Positions 6,121-17,188 of a stretch of DNA of 64,000 nt are shown here, piece by piece. Where the stretch lies: positions 248,001 to 312,000 of the forward strand of contig NZ_PJAR01000042.1 in assembly GCF_002836745.1 (NCBI RefSeq). Direction: 5' to 3'. How positions within the stretch are numbered: the stretch's first letter is position 1; every line of letters begins with the position of its first letter. The notes beneath the pieces were generated by a model. That model was not told the origin of the DNA. It was given only the letters and a program-made list of their open reading frames with translations, and did no database searches. A program made the translations under genes and the position numbers. Source of the DNA: Glaciecola sp. 33A. Lineage in GTDB: Bacteria; Pseudomonadota; Gammaproteobacteria; Enterobacterales; Alteromonadaceae.

Positions 6121-8586
6121 ATGAAGGTTTTAAAGTTTGGTGGTTCGAGTCTCGCTGACGCAACTAGGTATATGCGCGTGCTAGAGATTAGTACCGATAC
6201 ACACCAAACAGAAGGTGCTGCCGTCGTGTTATCTGCACCCAAAGGGGTGACTAATGCTCTTTCGTTACTATGTGAGCAAGCTCAGTCAGGTGCTGACTAC
6301 GGAGAGCTCTTCGCAAAGTTAAACATGACCCTACATGCGATTGCTGACGATTTGAACGAGAGCTTAGATAATTTTTCTTATCAGCCTCTTAGCGATTTTA
6401 TCACTGAAAAGCTATCGGTCCTTGAGCAGCAACTCAAGGGCATTGCACTATTAAAAATATGTCCTGATCAAATCACCGCGGCCATCTTGAGTTTGGGTGA
6501 ATATGTTAGCGTGCGTATTTTTAGCGAAATTTTAAATGCAAAGGGGCTCCGCAATAACATCATTGATCCCGTCGATTATATTATCGCCCACGGTGATTAT
6601 CTTGACAGTATTGCCGACTTAAGCGCCAGCAAAGCCCGTTTTTCTGATGTCGATACCAGTGGCGCCTCTCTCATCATCATGCCTGGTTTTGTTGCGATTA
6701 ATGAACTCGGCGCAAAGGTCACACTAGGTCGCAATGGATCGGACTACTCTGCCGCAATATTAGCAGCCTGCATTGATGCTACCTGCTGCGAAATTTGGAC
6801 CGACGTTGATGGTGTCTATAATGCGGATCCTAATCAAGTAGATGGCGCTGTTTTACTGGATAAATTAACGTATCAAGAAGCCATGGAACTGTCTTATTTT
6901 GGTGCTAAAGTACTGCATCCAAAAACCATCGGTCCTATTGCTCAATACAGCATTCCTTGTTTAATCCGCAACACCTTAAATCCAAGCGCGCCGGGTACCT
7001 TAATTAGCCATGAAGCAAGCGAGAAATGGACAAGTGTGAAAGGTATTTCTCACCTTGAGAATGTAGTGATGTTTAACATTGCAGGGCCAGGTATGAAGGG
7101 CATGGTTGGTATGGCTAGCCGGATTTTTGATGTCATTTCTACGGGTAATATTTCAATTAGTCTGATTACCCAAAGTTCATCTGAATACAGTATCAGTTTT
7201 TGTATTCAGAATAAGGATGCTGACCGTGCGCTAGAGTTGTTAGAAGACAGCTTCGCGCTTGAACTCATTAATCAACTACTCGAACCAATTGAAGTGCGCC
7301 GAGAACTCGCTATTGTCACCTTGGTTGGTGATGGTATGCGTCAGTCACAAGGAATGGCGGCAAAGTTTTTTGGCGCCTTAGCGCAAGCTAGAGTGAATAA
7401 TGTAGCAATTGCACAGGGTTCGTCAGAAAGGTCAATAAGTACCGTGATTGAAAACTCGAAAGCCAAGAAAGCGGTAAAAGTGATACATCAAAATTTCTTT
7501 ACTAAAAAGCATACCATTGATGCATTTTTGGTAGGGTGTGGCAATGTTGGTCAGGAGTTACTTCGGCAAATTGCACAGCAACAACCGGCGTTGATGGCTA
7601 GAAATATTAGGCTAGAAGTGTTTGGTGTCGCTAACAGTCGAAGATTGTTACTGAATAACAACGGCATTGATTTAAACTCAGATTGGAATGCTGAGTTAGA
7701 GAAAGCCGATGAAGCATTCTCTGTCGCTCGTATTCATCAGTTCTCGAATGACAACAGCTTAGTAAACCCAGTGATTATTGACTGCACGAGTAACGAGTCG
7801 ATTGCAGACTTGTATGTGGAAATGATGAATTCAGGTTGTCATGTTGTTACGCCAAACAAAAAAGCCAATACGGCATCCATGGCTCAATATAAAAAACTGC
7901 AACGTACTATGCAGAAAACTAACCGACAATATCTTTATGAAACCACGGTAGGCGCTGGCTTACCAGTCATTGATAACTTGCAAAAGTTAGTCTCGGCGGG
8001 CGACGTGCTAGAAAGTTTTGAGGGTATATTATCAGGTTCACTGTCTTACGTATTTGGCAAGCTTGATGAGGGCATGAGCTTATCCGAAGCAACCCTAATA
8101 GCGAAAGAGAATGGCTTTACAGAGCCTGATCCCCGCGACGATTTATCCGGCATGGATGTGGCGCGTAAACTACTTATTATGGCGCGTGAATCCGGCATGG
8201 AGTTGGAACTTTGTGACATTGAAACTGAATCTGTTTTACCGCCTAACTTCGATGCTACAGGCACTATTGATACATTCCTCGCCAATTTACCGTCGTTGGA
8301 CGCAAACTTAAAGGCCAGAGTAAATAGTGCGAAAGAGGCAGGTAAAGTGTTGCGTTATGTTGGTTCAATTAAACAGAATAAATGTAAAGTTTCTATTCAA
8401 GCCGTCTCGCTTAATCATCCCTTAGCGACAGTAAAAGACGGTGAGAATGCACTCGCTATTCATAGCAAATATTACCAGCCTATTCCGTTTGTTATTCGCG
8501 GCTATGGGGCCGGCGCTACGGTAACAGCAGCAGGTGTATTTGCTGATGTACTTCGCACAATGCCTTGGACTCAGGATTTCGGATAA
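6121..8586 (+). CDS. thrA: Bifunctional aspartokinase I / homoserine dehydrogenase I
   Basis: An 821-residue fusion, the usual length of ThrA. The N-terminal aspartokinase has KFGGSS (residues 4-9) and the substrate loop [12 protein letters not shown] (about 200-211); ACT regulatory domains follow (about 315-460). The homoserine dehydrogenase starts with the dinucleotide-binding GCGNVG (472-477) and contains TPNKKAN and the GLPVI block near 615-625. It phosphorylates aspartate and reduces aspartate semialdehyde to homoserine in the cytoplasm, normally with threonine feedback. An AAGGAGAG ribosome site precedes the ATG. First enzyme gene of thrABC, controlled by the upstream attenuator and the likely MetJ box. 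Confidence 0.97.
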   Translation: MKVLKFGGSSLADATRYMRVLEISTDTHQTEGAAVVLSAPKGVTNALSLLCEQAQSGADYGELFAKLNMTLHAIADDLNESLDNFSYQPLSDFITEKLSVLEQQLKGIALLKICPDQITAAILSLGEYVSVRIFSEILNAKGLRNNIIDPVDYIIAHGDYLDSIADLSASKARFSDVDTSGASLIIMPGFVAINELGAKVTLGRNGSDYSAAILAACIDATCCEIWTDVDGVYNADPNQVDGAVLLDKLTYQEAMELSYFGAKVLHPKTIGPIAQYSIPCLIRNTLNPSAPGTLISHEASEKWTSVKGISHLENVVMFNIAGPGMKGMVGMASRIFDVISTGNISISLITQSSSEYSISFCIQNKDADRALELLEDSFALELINQLLEPIEVRRELAIVTLVGDGMRQSQGMAAKFFGALAQARVNNVAIAQGSSERSISTVIENSKAKKAVKVIHQNFFTKKHTIDAFLVGCGNVGQELLRQIAQQQPALMARNIRLEVFGVANSRRLLLNNNGIDLNSDWNAELEKADEAFSVARIHQFSNDNSLVNPVIIDCTSNESIADLYVEMMNSGCHVVTPNKKANTASMAQYKKLQRTMQKTNRQYLYETTVGAGLPVIDNLQKLVSAGDVLESFEGILSGSLSYVFGKLDEGMSLSEATLIAKENGFTEPDPRDDLSGMDVARKLLIMARESGMELELCDIETESVLPPNFDATGTIDTFLANLPSLDANLKARVNSAKEAGKVLRYVGSIKQNKCKVSIQAVSLNHPLATVKDGENALAIHSKYYQPIPFVIRGYGAGATVTAAGVFADVLRTMPWTQDFG

Positions 8587-9539
8587 TGACTCCAAAAACA
8601 ACAAAAGCATTTGCACCCGCATCGATTGGCAATGTCAGCCTTGGTTTTGATTTGCTAGGTGCAGCATTGCAACCTATCGATGGTACGCAACTAGGTGACT
8701 GGGTTGAGGTAACCGACGCTGATGTATTTTCACTCAGTGTGGATGGTAACTTTGCCGATAGACTGCCCCCCGGCATTGAAAACAATATTGTGACCAAGTG
8801 CTATACTTTTTTTCAAAATAAATTAACATCTATACATAAAGCGCAACTCAACGTTAAGTTACATTTGCACAAAGCGCTACCTATCGGTAGCGGATTAGGA
8901 TCAAGCGCGAGTTCGATCGTTGCTGCTTTCTATGCGTTAAATGAACATGCGGGTAAGGCGTTTTCTGAAGATGCTCTTTTGACTATGATGGGCGAATTAG
9001 AAGGTCAAATTAGTGGTAGCGTGCATTACGATAATGTGGCCCCGAGTTATATCGGTGGACTTGTCTTGATGACTGGCCAGGCCTCACCGGTTGCTGCTAA
9101 ACTGCCGTGCTTTGATAACTGGTATTGGGTCGTGTGTTACTCTGGTAAGACGGTTTCGACGGCTGAAGCTCGGCGATTGTTACCTAAACAATATGCATTA
9201 TCTGATACGCTTAATTTTGGTCGTCAACTTAGCGTTTTTGTACATAGTCTTTATACCCGAAATGAAACGCTAGCAGCGAAAATGATGACTGACGTAATTG
9301 CTGAACAACATAGAAAAGTGCTATTGCCTCGCTTTGATGATGCGCGCGAGGCTTGTATGAACAGCAATGCATTGGCATTCGGTATTTCAGGGTCGGGTCC
9401 AACTGTTTTTGCTATCGCCAGAGAACTTGACGAAGCAAAAATCATGCAGGCATGGTTAGAAAAAGAGTATGTTCAGAACAGTGATGGCTTTAGCCATATT
9501 TGTCAGTTAGGTGATAAAGGCACAACTCTTATTACCTAA
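8586..9539 (+). CDS. thrB: Homoserine kinase
   Basis: A GHMP-family kinase phosphorylating homoserine at O4. I choose the ATG at 8586, which overlaps the thrA stop (TAATG); this gives 317 residues and an N-terminus resembling E. coli ThrB (AFAPASIGNVSLGFDLLG). The ATP-binding motif PIGSGLGSSASS is near residues 98-109, and a C-terminal GISGSGPT motif near 265-272 completes the fold. An in-frame start 21 bases upstream lies inside thrA. Translational coupling to thrA is likely. Confidence 0.95.
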   Translation: MTPKTTKAFAPASIGNVSLGFDLLGAALQPIDGTQLGDWVEVTDADVFSLSVDGNFADRLPPGIENNIVTKCYTFFQNKLTSIHKAQLNVKLHLHKALPIGSGLGSSASSIVAAFYALNEHAGKAFSEDALLTMMGELEGQISGSVHYDNVAPSYIGGLVLMTGQASPVAAKLPCFDNWYWVVCYSGKTVSTAEARRLLPKQYALSDTLNFGRQLSVFVHSLYTRNETLAAKMMTDVIAEQHRKVLLPRFDDAREACMNSNALAFGISGSGPTVFAIARELDEAKIMQAWLEKEYVQNSDGFSHICQLGDKGTTLIT

Positions 9540-9641
9540 GGTGTTTAATTCGACAGAATGAAAATAGCGAAGGCGGCATGTAACAATAACGTGCATTGCT
9601 AACTAAGCCATTAGCCGAACAAAAAAACAAAGGTTTCAGAC

Positions 9642-10925
9642 GTGAATTTAGTCAATTTAAAAGATGCGAGTGATAAAGTAAATTTTGCCCAAGCGGTAAA
9701 AAAAGGCTTGGGTAAAAACCAAGGATTATATTTTCCTGAGGAGATTATTCCTTTTGATAATATTGATGAAGTATTGGCTTTGCCATTTGTTGAAAGGAGT
9801 ATTCGTATACTTAAGCAACTCATTGGTGATGAGTTACCCGATGACCTGTTGAGCAAAATTGTCACTACCGCATTTCAGTTTGGTGCGCCATTAGTGACGG
9901 TGACTGAGAACATTTATAGCTTAGAGCTTTTTCACGGTCCAACACTGGCCTTTAAAGACTTTGGCGGACGTTTCATGGCACAAGTTCTAGCTAATATTAG
10001 TCAAGGTGAGCCAATTACTATCTTAACCGCCACCTCTGGTGATACCGGTGCTGCGGTTGCTCATGCATTTCATGGCATTAACAATATTCAAGTTGTGATT
10101 TTGTACCCTAAAGGCAAAATTAGTCCGCTACAAGCAAAGCTGTTCACTACGCTGGGTGGTAATATCCACACTGTTGCTATCGAAGGTGACTTTGACGGCT
10201 GTCAGCAATTGGTGAAGGCGGCATTTGATGATCCTGAAGTGCGTGAGGGCTTACACTTAAATTCCGCGAATTCAATTAATATTAGTCGTCTGCTTGCACA
10301 AGTTTGTTATTACTTTGAAGCACTTGCGCAGCTACCCAAAAAGCAACAAGACAAAGCCGTATTTTCAATACCCAGCGGTAACTTTGGCAACCTAACAGCA
10401 GGTATGATTGCTAAGTCACTGGGGCTGCCAATTAAGCGTTTTATTGCAGCGACTAATTTGAATGATACTGTACCGCGTTATTTGCAAACGGGTGAATGGA
10501 CACCTAAGTCCACGATAGCCACCATATCAAATGCAATGGACGTTAGTCAGCCAAATAACTGGCCTCGTATTGAAGCGTTGATTGAGCAGGGCTATATAAA
10601 TAGAGACTGTCTAACAGGCGAAGCGGTTGACGAAGAGTATACGCAAGTAGCTATGCGTCAATTAGCAAGCTTAGGCTATGTATCAGAACCGCATGCAGCT
10701 ATTGGATACCGGTCATTGTCACGCTCTTTAGCTGCCGATGAAGTCGGCGTGTTTTTGGGCACAGCACATCCTGCTAAATTTAGAGAAACGGTTGAAAATG
10801 TATTGGGGCAACCCATTAGCTTGCCGCAACCGCTAGCTGATTGTGTGGGTAAACCAGAGTTTTCCGTGGATATTGAGAATAGCTACGAAGCGCTTAAGTC
10901 GCATATGTTTTCCATCTTAAAATAA
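9642..10925 (+). CDS. thrC: Threonine synthase
   Basis: A 427-residue PLP enzyme converting O-phosphohomoserine to threonine, last step of the pathway. The start is GTG (9642) with AAAGG upstream, giving an N-terminus matching the family (NLKDASDKVNFAQAVKKGLGKNQGLYFP). The PLP lysine lies in HGPTLAFKDFGGR (about residues 98-110), and TATSGDTGAAVAHAF and SIPSGNFGNLTAG form the cofactor phosphate and substrate loops. It lies 102 bp after thrB on the same strand. No terminator separates it from ung. Confidence 0.96.
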   Translation: MNLVNLKDASDKVNFAQAVKKGLGKNQGLYFPEEIIPFDNIDEVLALPFVERSIRILKQLIGDELPDDLLSKIVTTAFQFGAPLVTVTENIYSLELFHGPTLAFKDFGGRFMAQVLANISQGEPITILTATSGDTGAAVAHAFHGINNIQVVILYPKGKISPLQAKLFTTLGGNIHTVAIEGDFDGCQQLVKAAFDDPEVREGLHLNSANSINISRLLAQVCYYFEALAQLPKKQQDKAVFSIPSGNFGNLTAGMIAKSLGLPIKRFIAATNLNDTVPRYLQTGEWTPKSTIATISNAMDVSQPNNWPRIEALIEQGYINRDCLTGEAVDEEYTQVAMRQLASLGYVSEPHAAIGYRSLSRSLAADEVGVFLGTAHPAKFRETVENVLGQPISLPQPLADCVGKPEFSVDIENSYEALKSHMFSILK

Positions 10926-10946
10926 GTAAGTTAAGGAGTGGCTTAC

Positions 10947-11681
10947 ATGCAGACTTGGGAGGCGCTTTTTGGTATTAATAATCTGCAGCAATGCCTTGCA
11001 CAGAGTGTTAGCAATAATGCAGATAAAGGTAATACAACAGAGCCAGTGCGCGTGTCTTTGCGCGCAGGTATGCAAAGCGCTCTTAGTCATGTCGATAATG
11101 AGCGTGCTGTTGGCAGGGTGATTTTCCCTGTGCAGGCTGATGTATTTAATGCCTTCAAACTAACCACGCCGGCCAATTTGAAAGTGGTGATTTTGGGACA
11201 AGACCCCTATCACGGCCCGAATCAGTCGCATGGTTTGTGTTTTTCGGTTTTAGAAGGGAATAAAATTCCGCCCTCTTTACGCAACATATACAAAGAACTC
11301 GCTACTGATATTGCTCATTTTGAAACGCCAGAGCATGGCAACTTAAGTCAGTGGGCCCAACAGGGCGTGTTACTCCTAAATACAGTGTTAACGGTAGAGC
11401 AGGGACAAGCGAATTCACATAAAAATGTAGGTTGGGAGCAGTTTACTGACGGCGTTATTTCAACCATTAACAGCGAATTTGATAATGTGATTTTTTTACT
11501 GTGGGGTGCCCCAGCGCAGAAAAAATCAACGCTAATTGATAAACAACGTCATACTATTTTGACCGCTGTTCATCCGTCACCATTGTCCGCATATCGAGGT
11601 TTTTTTGGGTGTAGGCATTTCAGTATAACTAACCGGATTTTAAAGTCATTAGCAAAGACGCAAATCGATTGGCGCCCTTAA
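10947..11681 (+). CDS. ung: Uracil-DNA glycosylase
   Basis: Removes uracil from DNA to start base excision repair. The water-activating loop [17 protein letters not shown] (about residues 84-100) holds the catalytic Asp, LLLNTVLTV follows, and the minor-groove loop [17 protein letters not shown] near the C-terminus contains the catalytic His. I prefer the ATG at 10947 (244 residues), with AAGGAG 8 bases upstream, over a GTG at 10938 that overlaps that ribosome site. About 15 residues longer than E. coli Ung, with a slightly extended N-terminus. The 21-bp gap after thrC suggests read-through. Confidence 0.96.
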   Translation: MQTWEALFGINNLQQCLAQSVSNNADKGNTTEPVRVSLRAGMQSALSHVDNERAVGRVIFPVQADVFNAFKLTTPANLKVVILGQDPYHGPNQSHGLCFSVLEGNKIPPSLRNIYKELATDIAHFETPEHGNLSQWAQQGVLLLNTVLTVEQGQANSHKNVGWEQFTDGVISTINSEFDNVIFLLWGAPAQKKSTLIDKQRHTILTAVHPSPLSAYRGFFGCRHFSITNRILKSLAKTQIDWRP

Positions 11682-11811
11682 TAAATGATAAGGCGCTTTT
11701 CTGTTGAAAATCAGGTCGCGTAGATTTTTAGCTCGAATTTACTAAGCTCCGCTATGTGCGTTGCTGGACGGGATTAGTCGAGTGTATATAAAATTGATTG
11801 AGTATAAAACA

Positions 11812-11851
11812 AAAATGCCACCCTAAGATACAATCTGTGGGGTGGCATTTT
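11812..11851. terminator. Bidirectional terminator between ung and the DUF3545 gene
   Basis: A 12-bp stem AAAATGCCACCC / GGGTGGCATTTT (11812-11823, 11840-11851) with A and T runs on both sides, between convergent genes. Confidence 0.85.
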
Positions 11852-11857
11852 CGGTTG

Positions 11858-12034
11858 TTATCGCATCATTTCGTTTAATTCGTTCTCTAGGCTAGTATCC
11901 AAATCGCATAATTCTCTGTCGAGTTTATATTTGTCTTGGATTGCTTCAATCTCTCTCCATTTTCGCTTCTTGCTCTTAGTTTTAACTGGACGGGACTCTG
12001 TATCGATTATTGACATTAACTCGGCTCTTTCCAC
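11858..12034 (-). CDS. DUF3545 family small protein
   Basis: A 58-residue basic/acidic protein with the conserved core RPVKTKSKKRKWREIEAIQDK (residues 15-35), as in the DUF3545 family of Alteromonadales, Shewanella and relatives. The start is GTG at 12034 with an AAGGAG ribosome site 6 bases upstream, which also gives the usual family length; upstream in-frame starts lack ribosome sites. No transmembrane segment; the charged helix suggests nucleic-acid or protein binding. Function unknown. Confidence 0.75.
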   Translation of the reverse strand: MERAELMSIIDTESRPVKTKSKKRKWREIEAIQDKYKLDRELCDLDTSLENELNEMMR

Positions 12035-12205
12035 GTGTATCTCCTTATCGAAACCGTTTACTACATAACCAACTAACTCAATGAAGAGCATCTGTACTCT
12101 GCGCTCGTTATTAATATGTACCATAGGCGTTGCAAAATTAAAACACATTAATTAACTATTTGTTAACCTGCAGTTGCATTTTCATGACATGAACAGCGAC
12201 TTATT

Positions 12206-13858
12206 TTACGATTTATTTTTTTGAGCCTGATTAAATTGAGCAACTAGTGCCGCAGTTGACGCGTCTAAATATTCATCACTCTTGTTACCTTGAATGACAT
12301 TTAATACATCGTTACCCAACACTTTGCCTAGCTCCACACCCCATTGATCGAATGAGTTTACATCCCAAATAGCACCTTGTATTAATACTTTGTGCTCATA
12401 CAAAGCGACCAGTGCCCCCAGTGTTTTGGGATCAAGTTGCTCAAACAAAAGCGTATTACTGGGTTTGTTTCCTGGCATTGTTTTGTGCGCAGCTAACTTT
12501 ACACGTTCTTCATCAGACAAGCCCTCATCACCTAAGTCTTGGTAACACTCTTCAAATGTTTTTCCTTGCATCAAGGCTTGAGTTTGACCAAAACAGTTGG
12601 AAGCCAACATTGCATGATGTGTGTCATCTTGATTTTGTACCCTAATCGGCAACATGAAGTCAGCAGGGATGGGTAAGTTACTCTGGTGAATCAACTGGTG
12701 AAATGAATGTTGGCCGTTGGTGCCCTCACTACCCCAAATAATAGGACCTGTGCCGTGATCAACAGTCATGCCGTTTTGTGTGGTTGTCTTGCCATTACTT
12801 TCCATGTCAAGTTGTTGCACGTAGGCTGGAAAACCTCTGAGATAATGATAATAAGGCAACAACACATGTGACTGTGCACCCATAAAATTACGGTACCAAA
12901 CGCCTAATACGGCCAATATCACCGCTAAATTTGACTCAAAAGGAGCCTTTTTGGTGTGTTCATCCATTTCGTAAGCACCTTGCAGCACTTGCCTAAAATT
13001 ATCAAAACCAATTGCAAGGCAGATAGGTAATCCGATTGCAGACCAAAGCGAATATCTACCACCTACCCAATCAGCCATTGGAAATACATTGTCAGCAGCC
13101 ATGCCAAAGTCAGTTGCGGCTTTTACATTTGAGGACACCGCAACAAAATGCTTAGCGATATCAGCCTCAGTGCCACCTTGCTGTAAAAACCATGCTTTTG
13201 CAGTCATCGTATTTTGCAGTGTCTCTTGGGTGTTAAATGACTTTGATGACATTACAAACAAGGTTTCTTCAAAATCACATTCGGATAAAACGTCTTGAAT
13301 ATGGCATGCATCAACATTGGCCACAAAACGCACATCCAACACCTTGTTTTTATACGGTTTGAGTGCTTCAGTGACTATTTTGGGACCAAGGAATGAGCCG
13401 CCAATACCGATGCAAACTACGGTCTTAATTGGTTTTCCAGTGCAGCCTTTGTGCGCGCCCGATTGGACGCTTTGTGTGAACGCTTTCATTTTGTCTAAGG
13501 TGGCTAAAACACTCGGCATGACGTCTTCGCCATCAACCATTACAGGATTACCAGAAAAGTTTCTTAATGCAGTGTGCAATACAGCACGATGTTCAGTGGT
13601 GTTAATAAGATCACCAGCAAACATAGCATTAATTTTCTTATTCACTTGACGTTGTTCGGCAAGCTCAAAAAGAGCTTTTAATACCTCTTCGGTAACCCGG
13701 TTTTTACTGTAATCAAGGGTAATGCCGCAAGCGTTGGTTGTGTACTTGCTTGCACGATTTTTGTCAGCAGCGAACCAATCTCGCATATGTTGGCGTTTTA
13801 CACCGGCTGACAGTGCTTCGAGTGTTGACCATGCTTGGGTATGACGAATACGTTCCAC
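12206..13858 (-). CDS. pgi: Glucose-6-phosphate isomerase
   Basis: Interconverts glucose-6-phosphate and fructose-6-phosphate in the cytoplasm. Recognised by [17 protein letters not shown] (about residues 150-166), [14 protein letters not shown], and the region holding the catalytic Glu and His (DMESNGK, then [14 protein letters not shown]). The GTG at 13858 is preceded by GGAGG at 7 bases and yields 550 residues, matching the 549 of E. coli; the longer in-frame version adds 19 unsupported residues. It stands 250 bp downstream of tal on the same strand, placing glycolysis and pentose phosphate enzymes together. Confidence 0.97.
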   Translation of the reverse strand: MERIRHTQAWSTLEALSAGVKRQHMRDWFAADKNRASKYTTNACGITLDYSKNRVTEEVLKALFELAEQRQVNKKINAMFAGDLINTTEHRAVLHTALRNFSGNPVMVDGEDVMPSVLATLDKMKAFTQSVQSGAHKGCTGKPIKTVVCIGIGGSFLGPKIVTEALKPYKNKVLDVRFVANVDACHIQDVLSECDFEETLFVMSSKSFNTQETLQNTMTAKAWFLQQGGTEADIAKHFVAVSSNVKAATDFGMAADNVFPMADWVGGRYSLWSAIGLPICLAIGFDNFRQVLQGAYEMDEHTKKAPFESNLAVILAVLGVWYRNFMGAQSHVLLPYYHYLRGFPAYVQQLDMESNGKTTTQNGMTVDHGTGPIIWGSEGTNGQHSFHQLIHQSNLPIPADFMLPIRVQNQDDTHHAMLASNCFGQTQALMQGKTFEECYQDLGDEGLSDEERVKLAAHKTMPGNKPSNTLLFEQLDPKTLGALVALYEHKVLIQGAIWDVNSFDQWGVELGKVLGNDVLNVIQGNKSDEYLDASTAALVAQFNQAQKNKS

Positions 13859-14112
13859 AGTTGAGCCTCCAATTTTTAAATTTAGTCTATTGATCAAGAT
13901 ACAAAAGGCACGCAAAAGGCACCCAATAGTCAGACTAACAGCAAAAAATCATGAGTCTGATTTAGGCGTGCCCTATGTTTTAAAACTTAACAGGGTGATT
14001 CTGTGAATTGCCTGCTAAGTCGTTTCGTTGTGAACACAAGATGCTTGTTTTTATTGAACCTCAGTGAACACAGTTATTATAAAAATATTAACGGTTAAAA
14101 CAGCATTTGTGT

Positions 14113-15066
14113 TTATAGCATTTTCCCCAGCAGTATTTCTAACTTAGCTTGGTCCGCTGCGAAGTTCCGAATACCCTCTGCTAGTTTCTCAGTTGCCATT
14201 GCATTCTCGTTCATATCCCATCTAAATTGGGCTTCTGATATTTTATCACCGACATTTTTTGCTTTGCCATGATCCACTAAATAAGGTTTTACTTCACCCG
14301 GTGCGTTAGATAATTCTTCAAGCAACTGAGGGCTAATAGTCAAACGGTCGCAGCCAGCAAGGTAACGTATTTCGTCAATATTTCGGAAACTTGCACCCAT
14401 AACGACCGTCTTATAACCATAAGATTTGTAGTAATTATAGATTTCAGTCACAGAAATAACGCCCGGATCTTCATCACCGGCATACGCTGTTTTACCGGTG
14501 CTTGCTTTGTACCAGTCTAGGATACGGCCAACAAATGGCGAAATCAAAAATACACCCGCTTCAGCACAGGCTCTTGCTTGAGTGAAGCTAAATAGTAAGG
14601 TTAAGTTACAGTTTATACCTTCTTTTTCTAAAATTTCTGCTGCCTTTATGCCTTCCCAAGTAGATGCGGTCTTAATCAGAATGCGAGACTTGTCGACACC
14701 AGCATCGGCATATAATTTAATTAGTTTATGCGCTTTTTTTAGAGTTGCAGCTGTATCAAAACTTAATCTAGCGTCTACTTCGGTTGAAATGCGGCCAGGA
14801 ATAACCGCCACAATCTCCTTACCAATTGCAACGGCCAGTTTGTCGCTAGCATCGTTAAGCTGCTGTGCCGCGTTATTTGATTGCGTCTTTGCCCATGCAA
14901 CAGACTCTTTGATTAATTCCGCGTACTGAGGCAATGAAGCGGCTTTGAGCAGTAATGAAGGATTAGTTGTGGCATCCACTGGTTGATATTTTTTAATCGC
15001 CTCGATGTCGCCTGTATCAGCAACCACAGTTGTTAGCGTGCGCAATGATTCAAGTTGTGTTGTCAT
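14113..15066 (-). CDS. tal: Transaldolase
   Basis: A 317-residue enzyme of the TalB type, the usual length. The N-terminus contains [18 protein letters not shown] (about residues 31-48) and the Schiff-base lysine lies in [16 protein letters not shown] (about 129-144). It moves a dihydroxyacetone unit between sedoheptulose-7-phosphate and glyceraldehyde-3-phosphate. Its neighbour pgi links it to hexose-phosphate metabolism. The gap to pgi (13859-14112) holds only a short inverted repeat near 13929-13954 and no gene. Confidence 0.97.
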   Translation of the reverse strand: MTTQLESLRTLTTVVADTGDIEAIKKYQPVDATTNPSLLLKAASLPQYAELIKESVAWAKTQSNNAAQQLNDASDKLAVAIGKEIVAVIPGRISTEVDARLSFDTAATLKKAHKLIKLYADAGVDKSRILIKTASTWEGIKAAEILEKEGINCNLTLLFSFTQARACAEAGVFLISPFVGRILDWYKASTGKTAYAGDEDPGVISVTEIYNYYKSYGYKTVVMGASFRNIDEIRYLAGCDRLTISPQLLEELSNAPGEVKPYLVDHGKAKNVGDKISEAQFRWDMNENAMATEKLAEGIRNFAADQAKLEILLGKML

Positions 15067-15225
15067 TTTTATGCCTTAGTTTAAATAATGTGTCTAGATT
15101 ACCGATTGTCGTGGCAACTGGCTATAACAGATTGTTTGTTTTTATATTATATTGTGAGGACATAGACATTTATGAAATTGCCCCCATGTGTTATACAAGA
15201 GAACAAAAAAGGACAGAAAGTTATT

Positions 15226-16041
15226 ATGTTAATGATCGTTTCCCCTGCGAAAAATCTTGATTTCGAATCTTCATTGCCTATCCAAGCGTTTACTCAACCT
15301 AGTATGTTGGGTGACGCTAAAGCGTTGGTGAAGACCTGCAAAAAGTTAGCGCCAAGTGATTTAGCGAGTCTAATGCATATCAGCGATAAGCTCTCGATAT
15401 TAAATGCTGAACGATTTTCCAGCTTTACTACCCCTTTCACGCCTGAGAATGCGCGCCAATCAATATTTGCCTTCAACGGTGATGTTTACACCGGGCTAGA
15501 TGCAAAATCCTTAAGCGAGGATGATATTCAGTTTGCGCAAAAACATCTACGTATTCTTTCTGGACTGTATGGTTTGCTGCGACCGTTAGACTTAATGCAA
15601 CCTTACCGTCTTGAAATGGGGACTAAGCTCGAAAATACGCGCGGTAAATCCTTGTATGAATTCTGGGGTAACTCGATTACCCAAGAATTGAATAAAGCAC
15701 TTAAAGACGCGAGCGATGAAACTAGTAGAGCGGTAACTACTGATGCAAAGGGCAGTAGCATCCTGATAAATTTAGCGAGTAACGAGTATTTTAATTCGGT
15801 GAAAAAGAAACTACTTGGCGCGACCATCATCACTCCTCATTTCAAAGATGAGAAAAATGGACAGTATAAAATCATCAGTTTTTACGCGAAAAAGGCACGC
15901 GGCTTAATGGCACGTTATATTATTGAAAATCGTATTACGTGTGCAACAGCATTGAAAAACTTTGATAGTGTTGGCTATCAGTATAATGCGTCAGAAAGCA
16001 CCGCTACGGAGTTAGTATTTAAGCGGGCACAGCAAGCTTAG
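15226..16041 (+). CDS. yaaA: YaaA/DUF328 peroxide-response protein
   Basis: A 271-residue protein with the family N-terminus MIVSPAKNLDF and conserved FNGDVYTGLDA, LRILSGLYGLLRPLDLMQPYRLEMG and LVNLAS-like (LINLASNEYF) blocks. In E. coli YaaA lowers free intracellular iron during hydrogen peroxide stress and binds DNA. I choose the ATG at 15226, because the upstream 18 residues do not resemble the family. It is divergent from tal. An OxyR gene at 45.1 kb could control it, but no OxyR site was recognised. Confidence 0.92.
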   Translation: MLMIVSPAKNLDFESSLPIQAFTQPSMLGDAKALVKTCKKLAPSDLASLMHISDKLSILNAERFSSFTTPFTPENARQSIFAFNGDVYTGLDAKSLSEDDIQFAQKHLRILSGLYGLLRPLDLMQPYRLEMGTKLENTRGKSLYEFWGNSITQELNKALKDASDETSRAVTTDAKGSSILINLASNEYFNSVKKKLLGATIITPHFKDEKNGQYKIISFYAKKARGLMARYIIENRITCATALKNFDSVGYQYNASESTATELVFKRAQQA

Positions 16042-16058
16042 CGCTAAAATATATAAAA

Positions 16059-16094
16059 AAGGCGACTGTTTATAATATGTTAAATAATCGCCTT
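16059..16094. terminator. Weak bidirectional terminator
   Basis: Arms AAGGCGA (16059-16065) and TCGCCTT (16088-16094) with an A run on the left, between the convergent yaaA and DUF4426 genes. Confidence 0.5.
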
Positions 16095-16146
16095 CTTATT
16101 CCAGTGTTAATTCACCGTGGTGTTAAGCTAATGTGTCTACTAGCCT

Positions 16147-16614
16147 CTAGTCTACATACATTAACTGCTGCAATTTAAGTATTTGGGTTTCGTTACCCTG
16201 CTGAATATTGATTTCAAAACGGAAACTTTCTTTATTCGCATGTGAGAAAACGGCTAAGTAGTATATGGCCTCTCCGTCTACCACTTTTTTGAATGATAGC
16301 TTTTTTGTATTGCCCAATAAATTTCTTGCCGTGCCGGTGACAGAAACATTTTGCGCCTTCTTGTCATCGCTATCTAACACAGAAATATTAACGAATGAAT
16401 TAAATTTGCTGCGCACTATCGAGTTTGCTTTTGCTATTTGGGGAGTTAAAAACGAAGTGGCTAACACTATATGATGCACGTCCCAGCTACCCAACTGAGT
16501 TTTCTCTTCCGCGCTAGCTGTCGCTTGCATTAAAAAAGTAGCAAGCAATAGCGCTAGGAACATTGAGCCGCGACACGCTCTTGCTGGATACTGCTGATTG
16601 GCTGAATATCTCAT
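16147..16614 (-). CDS. DUF4426 periplasmic protein
   Basis: A 155-residue protein with an N-terminal signal peptide (about residues 1-35, ending near ATASA-EEKTQ). The mature part matches the DUF4426 pattern: GSWDVHHIVLATSFLTPQIA, then a beta-rich Ig-like stretch. The family is exported and uncharacterised, usually next to yggT/metXW-type genes. It is 14 bp downstream of yggT and is the last gene of the yggS-proC-yggT operon. Confidence 0.75.
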   Translation of the reverse strand: MRYSANQQYPARACRGSMFLALLLATFLMQATASAEEKTQLGSWDVHHIVLATSFLTPQIAKANSIVRSKFNSFVNISVLDSDDKKAQNVSVTGTARNLLGNTKKLSFKKVVDGEAIYYLAVFSHANKESFRFEINIQQGNETQILKLQQLMYVD

Positions 16615-16628
16615 AACTTTTCCTATGT

Positions 16629-17171
16629 TTACATTAAGTACGGTAAGTACTGACCGATTAGATCTAATGCAAACTGAATTGCTAAAATCAACACAAGAGG
16701 AGAGAAGTCCAAACCACCTAAGGAAGGTAAGAAACCACGAATAGGTGCTAATAAAGGATCCGTAAGTTGATGTAACACAACGCGAACTGAAGGCCCGACA
16801 TTAGGAACAAAACTAAGTATCATGTTGCCTATTAAGACAATGAACAGTAACCAAAAAGCACTCTTAAGTAAGCCAAATAATACTAAGATTATAGTGGGTA
16901 GGACCGGGAACATTGAGTCAGTAAGTACAAAAACCACGATGAACTTGGTGAGTATTACTAAAAATGCAAACGCAAAAGTGGCTGTGTCGAATTTCCCCAA
17001 AGACGGAATAACCCTGCGCAATGGGCCAACAGCAGGCTGGGTTGCCTTGACTACAAACTGACTCAAGGGATTGTAGAAATCAGCGCGCGCCCATTGTAGC
17101 CAAAGTCTTGCCAACACAATCATGGCATAAGTATCAAATAACAACGTAATTAAATTATTGAAGGCTAACAT
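16629..17171 (-). CDS. yggT: YggT family membrane protein
   Basis: A 180-residue inner-membrane protein made of two tandem YggT units, each with hydrophobic helices and a NPLSQFVVKATQPAVGPLRR / TDPLLAPIRGFLPSL motif (about residues 33-52 and 135-150). Members are implicated in osmotic tolerance or in the placement of division and photosystem components. It lies 17 bp after proC on the same strand. Confidence 0.9.
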   Translation of the reverse strand: MLAFNNLITLLFDTYAMIVLARLWLQWARADFYNPLSQFVVKATQPAVGPLRRVIPSLGKFDTATFAFAFLVILTKFIVVFVLTDSMFPVLPTIILVLFGLLKSAFWLLFIVLIGNMILSFVPNVGPSVRVVLHQLTDPLLAPIRGFLPSLGGLDFSPLVLILAIQFALDLIGQYLPYLM

Positions 17172-17188
17172 TTTGGATTCCGTTTAAG

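Noticed and set aside
8046-8797. Reverse and alternative frames over thrA and thrB
   Set aside because: Shadow frames of strongly supported genes; codon content and motifs favour thrA and thrB.
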